A stretch of DNA of 64,000 nt from SH-MAG3 sp036374995. GTDB lineage: Bacteria > Gemmatimonadota > Gemmatimonadetes > Longimicrobiales > RSA9. Both the position numbers and the translations under genes were made by a program. The DNA is taken from contig DASUSS010000077.1 in assembly GCA_036374995.1 (NCBI GenBank), positions 12,040 through 76,039 of the forward strand, given 5' to 3'. The notes beneath the pieces are model-generated. The model ran no database searches. It was not told where the DNA came from and was given only the letters and a program-made list of their open reading frames with translations. This document shows, piece after piece, positions 25,490-34,930 of the stretch; positions within the stretch are counted from its first letter, which is position 1; each line of letters starts with the position of its first letter.

Positions 25490-26052
25490 GACGGGCACTG
25501 ATCGCACTGATGGCCGCCGCCTGCATCGTGCCCGCGGCGGCGCACGCCCAGCAGACCGGGTCGGAGCAGGAGCGGCGGGCGCGGGAGCAGGCCCGCAGGG
25601 ACTCGCTCGAGACGGAGATCGTGCACCGTTTCGTGCGTCGGCTGTCGCGCGACCTCGAGCTGAGCGACCAGCAGCGATCGCAGATCGAAGATGTCCTGCG
25701 CGAGAGCGGCAGGAACCGGCGCGAGCTGTCACGGGCATCCGGCGCGCTGCGAGGACAGATCTACCGCGCAACCAGGAACAGCTCCACACCCGATGCCGAC
25801 TTCACGCGGCTGCTGAGCGAGTACGAGACGCTGCGCGGCCGGGAGCATGACCTGTGGCGCCGCGAGCAGCAGCAGCTCTCTGCCGTCCTCTCGCCGCGGC
25901 AGCGCGCCCAGTTCTTCATGGCATGGGCCCGCTTCCAGGACGAGATGCGCGAGATTATCGCCCGCCGGATGCGGGATCAGGACGGCTCGCGGGACCGGCG
26001 GCAGCGACGCGACTCCACGGAACGCCCGACCGGCACGCCGCCGCCCGCTTGA
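25486..26052 (+). CDS. Exported CpxP/Spy-like protein (probable envelope-stress protein)
   Basis: The 188-residue product starts with a signal peptide (MRRALIALMAAACIVPAAAHA, cleavage likely after AHA). The mature part is helical and highly charged, with LSDQQRSQIEDVLRESG near 64 and LSPRQRAQFF near 140, similar to the LTxxQ-type repeats of CpxP/Spy periplasmic proteins. The Arg-rich tail ends in Pro and Ala. It follows the anti-sigma gene with a GTGA overlap. Placement suggests a periplasmic sensor or chaperone tied to the ECF pair; family assignment is by pattern only. Confidence 0.6.
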   Translation: MRRALIALMAAACIVPAAAHAQQTGSEQERRAREQARRDSLETEIVHRFVRRLSRDLELSDQQRSQIEDVLRESGRNRRELSRASGALRGQIYRATRNSSTPDADFTRLLSEYETLRGREHDLWRREQQQLSAVLSPRQRAQFFMAWARFQDEMREIIARRMRDQDGSRDRRQRRDSTERPTGTPPPA

Positions 26053-26077
26053 TGCGGTTCCGCACCGGGGCTAGCTT
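26049..26077 (+). promoter_or_regulatory. Predicted promoter of moaD-moaE-moaA (leaderless geometry)
   Basis: TTGATG at 26049-26054 overlaps the stop of the preceding gene and TAGCTT at 26072-26077 follows after 17 bases. The moaD ATG (26084) begins only six bases after the -10, so the mRNA would start at or next to the ATG. Confidence 0.5.
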
Positions 26078-26083
26078 CGCCTC

Positions 26084-26329
26084 ATGCGGATCCGCCTCCT
26101 CCTCTTTGCGCTCTACCGTGATATCACCGGTGTCGACGAACTCGACATCGAGGTCCGGGACGGCAGCAGCGCAGCCGCAGCGCTCGATGATCTGCGCGCC
26201 GGCGATGTCCGTTTCCGCGCCATCCCGGAGCGTCCCGTCGTTGCCGTGAACCGTGAATACGCCACGCTCGACGTGCCGCTCCGCGATGGCGACGAGCTGG
26301 CGCTGCTTCCACCGGTTGCGGGAGGCTGA
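26084..26329 (+). CDS. moaD: Molybdopterin synthase sulfur-carrier subunit
   Basis: MoaD carries the thiocarboxylate sulfur used to make molybdopterin. The 81-residue protein has the ubiquitin-like pattern and the obligatory C-terminal Gly-Gly (PPVAGG) that is activated and sulfurated. It is followed three bases later by moaE, its synthase partner. The start codon lacks a ribosome-binding site and lies six bases after a predicted -10. Confidence 0.92.
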   Translation: MRIRLLLFALYRDITGVDELDIEVRDGSSAAAALDDLRAGDVRFRAIPERPVVAVNREYATLDVPLRDGDELALLPPVAGG

Positions 26330-26332
26330 GCG

Positions 26333-26764
26333 ATGAAGGCCTGGATCACCCGCGATGCCATCGACCCGCAGGCGGTGCTCGCGCGCGTCGGCACGGCCGC
26401 CGATGGCGCCCTGATCCTCTTCCTCGGGACCGTCCGCGATCAGAACGAGGGCAGGGCCGTGCACGGCATGCACTACGATGCCTACGCCGACATGGCCGAA
26501 ACGGTGCTGCGCGAGATCGCTGCCGAGGCGGCGCAGCGCGCGGGGAGCGACAGGATCGCCGTCGCCCATCGCATCGGCACACTCGCCATCGGCGAGGTGA
26601 GTGTCGCGATCGCGGTGAGCACGCCGCATCGCGCGGAGTCGTTCGACGCCGCGCGCTACATCATCGAGCAGATCAAGCAGCGACTTCCCGTCTGGAAGCA
26701 GGAGCACTACACGGCCGGCGACTCGCGCTGGCTGGCGGGCAGTGTGCCTCCGCGGAGCGGCTGA
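26333..26764 (+). CDS. moaE: Molybdopterin synthase catalytic subunit
   Basis: MoaE converts cyclic pyranopterin monophosphate to molybdopterin with sulfur from MoaD. The 143-residue product has GALILFLGTVRDQNEGR near residue 24, HRIGTLAIGE near 80, and the active-site Lys in PVWKQEHY near 120. It stops directly before the moaA ATG. The compact moaD-moaE-moaA set covers the first half of molybdenum-cofactor synthesis; moaC is not in the window. Confidence 0.94.
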   Translation: MKAWITRDAIDPQAVLARVGTAADGALILFLGTVRDQNEGRAVHGMHYDAYADMAETVLREIAAEAAQRAGSDRIAVAHRIGTLAIGEVSVAIAVSTPHRAESFDAARYIIEQIKQRLPVWKQEHYTAGDSRWLAGSVPPRSG

Positions 26765-27817
26765 ATGGAGAAGCGGCTGCTGGAGGAGGCGGCGGCGCGC
26801 CGGCGCGAGCTGGTGACGCTCGATAGTGGCGCCGGCATGCACGACGCATTCGGCCGGCGCATCGAGTACCTGCGCGTGTCCGTCACCGACAAGTGCAACC
26901 TGCGCTGCGTCTACTGCATGCCCGCCGAGGGTCTGCCCTGGCTCGGCCGCTCGGAGCTGCTGTCCTACGAGGAGATCGCCCGCGTCGTGAGCGATATGGC
27001 CGCGCTCGGACTGCGCCGCGTTCGCATCACCGGCGGAGAGCCGCTCGTGCGCAAGGACCTGCCGCGCCTCGTCGAGATGCTGCGTGCGATCGATGCTATC
27101 GATGACATCGCGCTGTCCACCAATGCCGTACTGCTGAAGCAGCAGGCGCGCGCGCTGCGCGACGCCGGCGTCGACCGGGTGAACGTGTCGCTGGATTCAC
27201 TGCGACCCGAGCGCATCGATGCGATCGCACGGCGACCCGGCTCGCACACCGCGATCCTGGCCGGTCTCGACGCCGCCGAGGATGCCGGCTTCGCACCGAT
27301 CAAGGTGAACACGGTGATCATGCGCGGCCGCAACGACGATGAGCTCGAGGCGTTCGCGCGCATCACGCTCGAGCGGCCGTGGCACGTCCGCTTCATCGAG
27401 GTCATGCCCGTCGCCGACAACACGGACATCAGTGCCGCCGAGTTCGTGTCGGCACTCGAGATGCTCGACCGCCTGCGCTGCATCGGCCAGCTGCGACCCG
27501 TCACGGGTCCGCGCGGCAACGGGCCGGCGACCTACTTCCAGTTCGACGGCGCTGCCGGCACGGTCGGCGTGATCACGCCCATGAGCCACAACTACTGCGA
27601 CCGCTGCAACCGGATGCGGCTCACGGCGGACGGACGCCTGCGGCCGTGCCTGTTCGGCGACATCGAGACCGACCTGCGCACGCCGCTCCGCGCCGGCGAG
27701 CCGCTCGAGCCGCACATCCTTCACACGCTCCGCATCAAGCCCGAGCGTCATCACCTCGTACAGGGTAGCGCTGCCGGGTCCGGCGGTCTGCGCGCGCTCT
27801 CGCAGGTCGGCGGCTGA
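26765..27817 (+). CDS. moaA: GTP 3',8-cyclase
   Basis: MoaA is the radical-SAM enzyme that starts molybdenum-cofactor synthesis from GTP. The 350-residue protein has the radical-SAM CNLRCVYC (CX3CX2C) near 44-51, TGGEPLVRKDL near 90, the second-cluster cysteines in CDRCNRMR followed by a Cys in RPCLFG, and the C-terminal GG tail. The start at 26765 directly follows the moaE stop; a later ATG at 26837 (MHDAFGRR) is closer to the domain start and is a fair alternative. Confidence 0.94.
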   Translation: MEKRLLEEAAARRRELVTLDSGAGMHDAFGRRIEYLRVSVTDKCNLRCVYCMPAEGLPWLGRSELLSYEEIARVVSDMAALGLRRVRITGGEPLVRKDLPRLVEMLRAIDAIDDIALSTNAVLLKQQARALRDAGVDRVNVSLDSLRPERIDAIARRPGSHTAILAGLDAAEDAGFAPIKVNTVIMRGRNDDELEAFARITLERPWHVRFIEVMPVADNTDISAAEFVSALEMLDRLRCIGQLRPVTGPRGNGPATYFQFDGAAGTVGVITPMSHNYCDRCNRMRLTADGRLRPCLFGDIETDLRTPLRAGEPLEPHILHTLRIKPERHHLVQGSAAGSGGLRALSQVGG

Positions 27818-27867
27818 CCGCTCCGAATCCCGCCAGAAACGTCGCTTTTTCCCAGCCGCACATCGCG

Positions 27868-27896
27868 TTGACAGTGCCGGAACGCCCGCCTACCTT
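27868..27896 (+). promoter_or_regulatory. Predicted promoter of mdh-sdhCAB
   Basis: A consensus TTGACA at 27868-27873 is followed after 17 bases by TACCTT at 27891-27896, the same -10 as in front of yicC. The transcription start would be near 27903, some 30 bases before the mdh ATG. Confidence 0.65.
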
Positions 27897-27932
27897 GCGT
27901 CGGCTGTCGCTAACTATCCACGGGATCGAGTC

Positions 27933-28859
27933 ATGGTGAACAGGATAACGGTCGTCGGGGCGGGCAATGTCGGCGCGACGGCCGCGCAGGGTCTCGCGCG
28001 CCGGGAGCTCGCGCGCGAAGTCGTCATGATCGACATCATGGACGGCATACCGCAGGGGAAGGGACTCGATCAGTGGGAGTCCGCACCGATCGAGGGGTGG
28101 GATGCACGCGTGCGCGGCACCAACGACTATGCCGACACCGCCGCTTCCGATCTCGTCGTCGTGACCGCGGGTATTGCACGCAAGCCGGGCATGAGCCGTG
28201 AGGACCTGCTGAACACGAACGCCGGCATCGTGCGCGAGGTGTCGGAGCACATCAGGCGTTCGTCGCCCGACGCGATCGTCATCATGGTGTCGAACCCGCT
28301 CGACGTGATGGCGCACGTCTGCATGAAGACGACTGGCTTCCCGCGCGAGCGCGTCATCGGCATGGCCGGTGTGCTCGATACCGCGCGCTACCGCTCGTTC
28401 ATCGCACTCGAGCTCGACGTCAGCGTGGAGGACATTCAGGCGCTCGTGCTCGGCGGTCACGGCGACACCATGGTGCCGCTCGCGTCCTACACCACCGTGA
28501 GCGGCATACCGCTCGCGCAGCTGCTGCCGCAGGACCGCATCGATGCGCTCGTCGACCGCGCTCGCACGGGTGGCGCCGAGATCGTCGGACTGCTCAAGAC
28601 CGGCAGCGCCTACTATGCGCCCGCCGCCGCCGTGGTCCAGATGGCCGAGGCGATCGTCCGCGACAGGAAGCGCATCCTGCCGTGCTCCGCCTGGCTGCAG
28701 GGCGAGTACGGGCTGAAGGACCTGTTCCTCGGCGTGCCGTGCAAGCTCGGCCGCAAGGGTCTGGAGGCCGTGATCGAGGTGGAGCTCACGTCCGAGGAGC
28801 GGGCGGCGCTGGGCAGGTCCGCGGAAGCCGTCCGCGAGACCATGGCGCTGCTCGGCTGA
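27933..28859 (+). CDS. mdh: Malate dehydrogenase
   Basis: Mdh oxidises malate to oxaloacetate with NAD in the TCA cycle. The 308-residue protein has the NAD-binding GAGNVGA, AGIARKPGMSREDLL whose Arg residues mark malate rather than lactate dehydrogenase, the Asp in GVLDTARYRS, and the catalytic His in GGHGDTMVP. It belongs to the LDH-like MDH group. It is followed 23 bases later by sdhC, so two adjacent TCA steps are probably transcribed together. Confidence 0.95.
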   Translation: MVNRITVVGAGNVGATAAQGLARRELAREVVMIDIMDGIPQGKGLDQWESAPIEGWDARVRGTNDYADTAASDLVVVTAGIARKPGMSREDLLNTNAGIVREVSEHIRRSSPDAIVIMVSNPLDVMAHVCMKTTGFPRERVIGMAGVLDTARYRSFIALELDVSVEDIQALVLGGHGDTMVPLASYTTVSGIPLAQLLPQDRIDALVDRARTGGAEIVGLLKTGSAYYAPAAAVVQMAEAIVRDRKRILPCSAWLQGEYGLKDLFLGVPCKLGRKGLEAVIEVELTSEERAALGRSAEAVRETMALLG

Positions 28860-28882
28860 CGACCGCGACGGACGGAGCCATC

Positions 28883-29566
28883 ATGCGCCGGATCATCTCG
28901 CTCTCGGACTCGACCGTCGGCAAGAAGATCATCATGGCCACGACGGGGCTGATCCTGATCGGCTTCGTCGTCTTCCACATGCTCGGCAACCTGAAGGTCT
29001 ACCAGGGCGCCGAGGCGTTCAACCACTACGCCGAGGGACTGCGCACGTTCGGCGATCCGTTCTTCGGCCGCGGCCAGCTGCTCTGGCTCCTGCGCATCGT
29101 GCTGCTCGCTGCCGTCATCATCCACATTGTCGCCGCGACTCAGCTGACGATCCGGAGCCGGCGGGCACGCCCGGTCGGCTACACGAAGTACGATGACGAC
29201 CTGGCCTTCAGCTACGCGTCCCGCACGATGGTGTGGGGCGGGCTCATCATCCTCGCCTTCGTCATCTACCACCTGATGCACCTGACGTTCGGCAACGTCC
29301 ATCCGAGCTTCGTCGAGGGTGACGCCTATCACAACTTCGTTGCCGGTTTCGAGAGCTGGCCGGTCTCGATCGCCTATGTGCTCGTCATGATTCCGCTCGG
29401 ATTCCACCTGTATCACGGATTCTGGAGCATGCTGCACTCGTTCGGAGCGACGAATCCGAAGTTCAACCACCTGCGACGGCCGATCGCCGCTGTGCTCGCG
29501 CTCGGCGTGGTGCTTCCCAACATCTCCTTCCCGGTCGCCGTGCTGACCGGTCTCATCGGATACTGA
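28883..29566 (+). CDS. sdhC: Succinate dehydrogenase cytochrome b subunit, single-anchor (B-type)
   Basis: The 227-residue protein has five predicted membrane helices and His residues in FHMLGN, IIHIV, YHLMHL and HLYHG positions fitting two haem b ligand pairs. It replaces the SdhC-SdhD pair: no SdhD gene is present, and sdhA and sdhB follow directly. B-type enzymes usually work with menaquinone, which agrees with mqnE in this window. The ATG at 28883 follows GGAG and begins the typical N-terminus. Confidence 0.92.
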   Translation: MRRIISLSDSTVGKKIIMATTGLILIGFVVFHMLGNLKVYQGAEAFNHYAEGLRTFGDPFFGRGQLLWLLRIVLLAAVIIHIVAATQLTIRSRRARPVGYTKYDDDLAFSYASRTMVWGGLIILAFVIYHLMHLTFGNVHPSFVEGDAYHNFVAGFESWPVSIAYVLVMIPLGFHLYHGFWSMLHSFGATNPKFNHLRRPIAAVLALGVVLPNISFPVAVLTGLIGY

Positions 29567-29575
29567 GGCGCCGAC

Positions 29576-31489
<1,914 letters not shown>

Positions 31490-31493
31490 GCAC

Positions 31494-31539
31494 TGGCTCC
31501 GTGGCTCCGCAGCCCGGAGCCCGCGGAGCCACGGAGCCA
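31494..31539. repeat. Perfect 17-bp inverted repeat between sdhA and sdhB
   Basis: Arms 31494-31510 and 31523-31539 are exact reverse complements over 17 bases, separated by 12 bases. Each arm is made of near-tandem GGAGCCAC words. The structure fills most of the 62-base gap and ends 12 bases before the sdhB GTG. Confidence 0.88.
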
Positions 31540-31551
31540 CGGAGCAGCGAA

Positions 31552-32304
31552 GTGAATCTGAAACTCCACGTATGGCGGCAGGTCGGGCCGGACCAGACGG
31601 GCCGGTTCGAGGAGTACCTGGCGGAGAACGTGTCCGAACACATGTCCTTCCTCGAGATGCTCGATGTCGTCAACGAGCGGCTCATCGGGGAGGGGAAGGA
31701 GCCGATCGCGTTCGATCACGACTGCCGCGAGGGCATCTGCGGGTCGTGCGGGTTCATGATCAACGGCGAGCCACACGGGCCGCTCCCGCGCACGACCGTC
31801 TGCCAGCTCCACATGCGCCACTACCGGGATGGTGACGAGCTGTGGATCGAGCCGTGGCGCGCGAAGGCGTTCCCCGTCCTGCGCGACCTGGTCGTCGACC
31901 GCACCGCATTCGACCGCATCATCCAGGCGGGCGGCTACATCTCCGTCCGGACGGGCAGCGCGCCGGAAGCCAACATGATCCCGGTGCCCAAGGAGAACGC
32001 CGATCTCGCGATGGACGCCGCGGAGTGCATTGCCTGCGGCGCGTGCGTGGCCGCGTGCCCCAACGCGTCCGCCATGCTGTTCACGGCGTCCAAGGTCACA
32101 CACCTGGGCGTACTGCCGCAGGGCCAGCCGGAGCGGTTCACCCGCGTGGTCGAGATGGTGCACGTGCACGATGGCGAAGGGTTCGGTCACTGCACCACGC
32201 ACGGAGCGTGCGAGACGGCGTGCCCGAAGGGGATCAAGGTCGACTACATCGCGCGGCTGAACGGAGATCTGAGGAAGGCGCGGTTCCGGCATCCGGCGGG
32301 GTGA
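31552..32304 (+). CDS. sdhB: Succinate dehydrogenase iron-sulfur subunit
   Basis: SdhB passes electrons from FAD to the quinone site. The 250-residue protein has the 2Fe-2S set (CREGICGSCG with a later Cys in TTVC), the 4Fe-4S motif CIACGACVAACP, and the last cluster set in GHCTTHGACETACPKGI. The start is the GTG at 31552. A perfect 17-bp hairpin lies just upstream and could affect its translation. The gene is convergent with dcd; 20 bases separate the two stops. Confidence 0.95.
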   Translation: MNLKLHVWRQVGPDQTGRFEEYLAENVSEHMSFLEMLDVVNERLIGEGKEPIAFDHDCREGICGSCGFMINGEPHGPLPRTTVCQLHMRHYRDGDELWIEPWRAKAFPVLRDLVVDRTAFDRIIQAGGYISVRTGSAPEANMIPVPKENADLAMDAAECIACGACVAACPNASAMLFTASKVTHLGVLPQGQPERFTRVVEMVHVHDGEGFGHCTTHGACETACPKGIKVDYIARLNGDLRKARFRHPAG

Positions 32305-32324
32305 GTGAGCCCGCCGTCAGACGC

Positions 32325-32879
32325 TCACAGCCGCGGCGGCGTCACCCCGACCTGATCCTGGTATTTCCCCTGCTTCATGGCGTACGTGATCTCCGGCGTC
32401 TCGTCGCCCTGGAAGAAGAGCAGCTGCGCCAGGCCCTCGTTCGAGTAGATCTTCGCCGGCAAGGGCGTCGTGTTGGAGATCTCCAGCGTCAGGTACCCCC
32501 GCCATTCCGGCTCGAGCGGGGTCACGTTCACGATGATGCCGCACCGCGCGTACGTCGACTTGCCGACGCATATCACCAGCACATCACTCGGAATCCGGAA
32601 GTACTCCAGCGTCCGCGCCAGCGCGAAGGACCGCGGCGGGATGATGCAGTACTCGGCCTTCACGTCCACGAACGACTTCGGGTCGAACTGCTTCGGGTCG
32701 ACCACCACGCTGTAGACGTCCGTGAACACCTTGTACTCGTCCGCCACCCGCACGTCGTACCCGAACGACGACACGCCGTAGCTGATCACGCCGTCCCGCA
32801 CCTGCGATCCTTCGAACGGCTCGATCATGCCGTGCTCCTCCGACATCCGCCGGATCCAGCGGTCGCTGCGTATCGTCAT
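32325..32879 (-). CDS. dcd: dCTP deaminase
   Basis: Dcd deaminates dCTP to dUTP as a step toward dTTP. The 184-residue product has SFGYDVRV near 38, GKSTYARCGI near 104, and the segment VTPLEPEWRGYLTLEISN near 117-135 that holds the conserved Glu of the active site. It is the usual trimeric length. It lies between sdhB (convergent) and nuoA (divergent) on the opposite strand, so it is expected to be transcribed alone. A form that also hydrolyses dUTP cannot be excluded from sequence alone. Confidence 0.93.
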   Translation of the reverse strand: MTIRSDRWIRRMSEEHGMIEPFEGSQVRDGVISYGVSSFGYDVRVADEYKVFTDVYSVVVDPKQFDPKSFVDVKAEYCIIPPRSFALARTLEYFRIPSDVLVICVGKSTYARCGIIVNVTPLEPEWRGYLTLEISNTTPLPAKIYSNEGLAQLLFFQGDETPEITYAMKQGKYQDQVGVTPPRL

Positions 32880-32935
32880 CTGCTCGCTTCCCGGGGTTCA
32901 CCGCGCGCCGCCTCCGCACGGCGCGGCGGCGCGTG

Positions 32936-32964
32936 AAGCTACGCCCGCGCCGCACCCGCAGCAA
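32936..32964 (-). promoter_or_regulatory. Candidate promoter of dcd
   Basis: On the minus strand TTGCTG (32964-32959) and TAGCTT (32941-32936) are 17 bases apart. It gives a leader of about 50 bases. The divergent nuoA promoter lies about 85 bases away. Confidence 0.4.
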
Positions 32965-33047
32965 CGCCGCATCCGCCTCGCTCGTGCCCGCTGCGGAGCC
33001 GTTGCGGTGCCCGCAAAAAACCGCGTTCACGCGTGTGGCGCGCGCGC

Positions 33048-33077
33048 TTGACACCCGGTGATGCGGGCCCGTAGTTT
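33048..33077 (+). promoter_or_regulatory. Predicted promoter of the nuo operon
   Basis: A consensus TTGACA at 33048-33053 is followed after 18 bases by TAGTTT at 33072-33077. The leader before nuoA would be about 40 bases and holds an AGGG site. Confidence 0.55.
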
Positions 33078-33123
33078 GCCGCGTCTGTCATTCGTGAACG
33101 AATTCACAAGCGAACGGACAGGG

Positions 33124-33480
33124 ATGCTCGACGCCTACGTGCCGATCCTGATCCTGCTCGGTGTCTCGGTGGCGAACGCCGTGGGGATGGTCGCGCTGTC
33201 GCATCTGGTCAGTCCGTTCCGGCCGACGGCGGCGAAGGCGGAGCCGTACGAGTCGGGGATGACGCCGCTGGGGGACACGCGTGAGCGGTTCTCCGTGAAG
33301 TTCTACATGGTGGCGATTCTGTTCATCGTATTCGATCTGGAGACGATCTTCCTGCTGTCGTGGGGGGTCGTGATGCGGTCGCTGGGGTGGGAGGGGTTTG
33401 CGGCGGCGCTGATCTTCATCATCGTGCTGACGGTGGGCATGATCTACGAGTGGAAGAAGGGGGCGCTCGAATGGGAGTAG
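33124..33480 (+). CDS. nuoA: NADH-quinone oxidoreductase subunit A
   Basis: NuoA is a small membrane subunit of complex I. The 118-residue protein has three predicted helices and the conserved PYESG (residues 40-44) and FDLETIF motifs. The ATG at 33124 with AGGG upstream gives the family-typical N-terminus; a longer form from 33058 would begin on the predicted promoter. It opens a 14-gene nuo operon in canonical order and overlaps nuoB by ten bases. Confidence 0.94.
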   Translation: MLDAYVPILILLGVSVANAVGMVALSHLVSPFRPTAAKAEPYESGMTPLGDTRERFSVKFYMVAILFIVFDLETIFLLSWGVVMRSLGWEGFAAALIFIIVLTVGMIYEWKKGALEWE

Positions 33481-34136
33481 CCGAGCGCGACATGCTGCCT
33501 ACGGTACCGGGCGCGGGTGGGGAGCCGTCGGTGCTGACGACGCGGCTCGATGCGGTGGTGAACTGGGCGCGGACGAACTCGCTGTGGCCGATGCCGTTCG
33601 GCACGGCGTGCTGCGCGATCGAGATGATGGCGTCGGCGGCGACGAAATACGACCTGGCGCGGTTCGGCATGGAGCGGATGTCGTTTTCGCCGCGGCAGGC
33701 GGACATGCTGATCTGCGCGGGTCGGCTGCCGTACAAGATGGCGTCGGTGATCCGGCGGATCTGGGATCAGATGCCGCAGCCGAAGTGGTGCATCTCGATG
33801 GGCGCGTGCGCGTCGACGGGCGGCGTGTTCGATGTGTACTCGATGGTGCAGGGGATCGACACGATCGTGCCGGTGGACGTGTACGTACCGGGCTGTCCGC
33901 CGCGGCCGGAAGGGTTGATTTACGGGATTCTGCTGCTCCAGGAGAAGATCCGCGGGGAAGCGCTGGCGAACAAGGTGCTGCGGGAGGAGGACCCGGAGCG
34001 GGTGGGTCGACAGAATCTGCCGGCGGACGTGATCGACCAGGTGGCCCTGCCGTACGGCAATTCGACGCAGCAGAACCGTGTGAGTGGACTGGTCTCGACG
34101 ACGGCGATCGCGCGGCCGACGGATCGGCAGCCGTAG
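33471..34136 (+). CDS. nuoB: NADH-quinone oxidoreductase subunit B
   Basis: NuoB holds cluster N2, the last iron-sulfur centre before quinone. The 221-residue protein has the tandem cysteines in GTACCAIEMM near 43-46, Cys in GACAS, and Cys in PGCPPRP, the four N2 ligands. A C-terminal tail of about 50 residues runs past the core. The ATG lies inside the end of nuoA, preceded by GGGGG-rich sequence. Confidence 0.95.
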   Translation: MGVAERDMLPTVPGAGGEPSVLTTRLDAVVNWARTNSLWPMPFGTACCAIEMMASAATKYDLARFGMERMSFSPRQADMLICAGRLPYKMASVIRRIWDQMPQPKWCISMGACASTGGVFDVYSMVQGIDTIVPVDVYVPGCPPRPEGLIYGILLLQEKIRGEALANKVLREEDPERVGRQNLPADVIDQVALPYGNSTQQNRVSGLVSTTAIARPTDRQP

Positions 34137-34138
34137 GG

Positions 34139-34930
34139 ATGACGGAGAAGAGCTTCGACGAGGCTCTGCGGGGCCTCGAGACAGGGGAGGAAGCCGGAGC
34201 GGGATCGGGTGCGCCGCGCGGCGCGGCGGCGGACGCGTCGTCGCATCCGAGTGTGGCCGCGCTCCGCGATCGTTTCGGCGATGCGGTGCTGCATCACACG
34301 ATCATGGCGGGCGACGAGCACGTGGTCTACGTCGCGTCGGAGCGGGTCCGCGAGCTGCTCCAGTGGCTGCGCGATGACGCGGGCCAGCGTTACGACCTGC
34401 TGGTCGACCTGACCGCCGTCGATTACGGTGGTGGCCGTCCGCTCGAGGTGGTCTATCAGCTCTGGTCCACGACGGAGAGGCGGCAGCTGCGCATCAAGGC
34501 GACGCTGCCGCTCACTGCACTGGAGATCGACTCCGTCGTCGAGATCTGGCGCGCCGCCGACTGGCTGGAGCGCGAGGTGTGGGACCTCTTCGGCATTCAT
34601 TTCCGCGGCCATCCGGACCTGCGCCGCATCATGATGCCCGACAACTACGCCGAGGGTCATCCGCTGCGGAAGGACTTTCCGCTGCGCGGCCGGTTCACGC
34701 GTGCGGAGCAGACGCGCCGCGCACTCGCCATGGCCGTGGAGGATTTCTACACGCCCGACGAACTGGCGGTAACGGGCGGGGCGGCACCGTCGGGGACGCC
34801 GAAAGCGACGGAATCGGCCTCGGAGGGCGGAAACGGAGTGCCGGACCGTCCGAACGATCCGGACTGGTCGCCGGGCACGTCGGGCTCGGCCGCGGGCGGC
34901 GCGCCGGCGCCGGGAGGAGCGCAGCCGTGA
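34139..34930 (+). CDS. nuoC: NADH-quinone oxidoreductase subunit C
   Basis: NuoC is a peripheral-arm subunit. The 263-residue protein has the signature WLEREVWDLFGIHF followed by GHPDLRRI near 140-160 and HPLRKDFPL. It is not fused to NuoD, unlike in E. coli. A Gly/Ala/Pro/Ser-rich, weakly acidic tail of about 60 residues follows the conserved part and is of unknown use. It starts two bases after nuoB and its stop overlaps the nuoD GTG by four bases. Confidence 0.93.
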   Translation: MTEKSFDEALRGLETGEEAGAGSGAPRGAAADASSHPSVAALRDRFGDAVLHHTIMAGDEHVVYVASERVRELLQWLRDDAGQRYDLLVDLTAVDYGGGRPLEVVYQLWSTTERRQLRIKATLPLTALEIDSVVEIWRAADWLEREVWDLFGIHFRGHPDLRRIMMPDNYAEGHPLRKDFPLRGRFTRAEQTRRALAMAVEDFYTPDELAVTGGAAPSGTPKATESASEGGNGVPDRPNDPDWSPGTSGSAAGGAPAPGGAQP

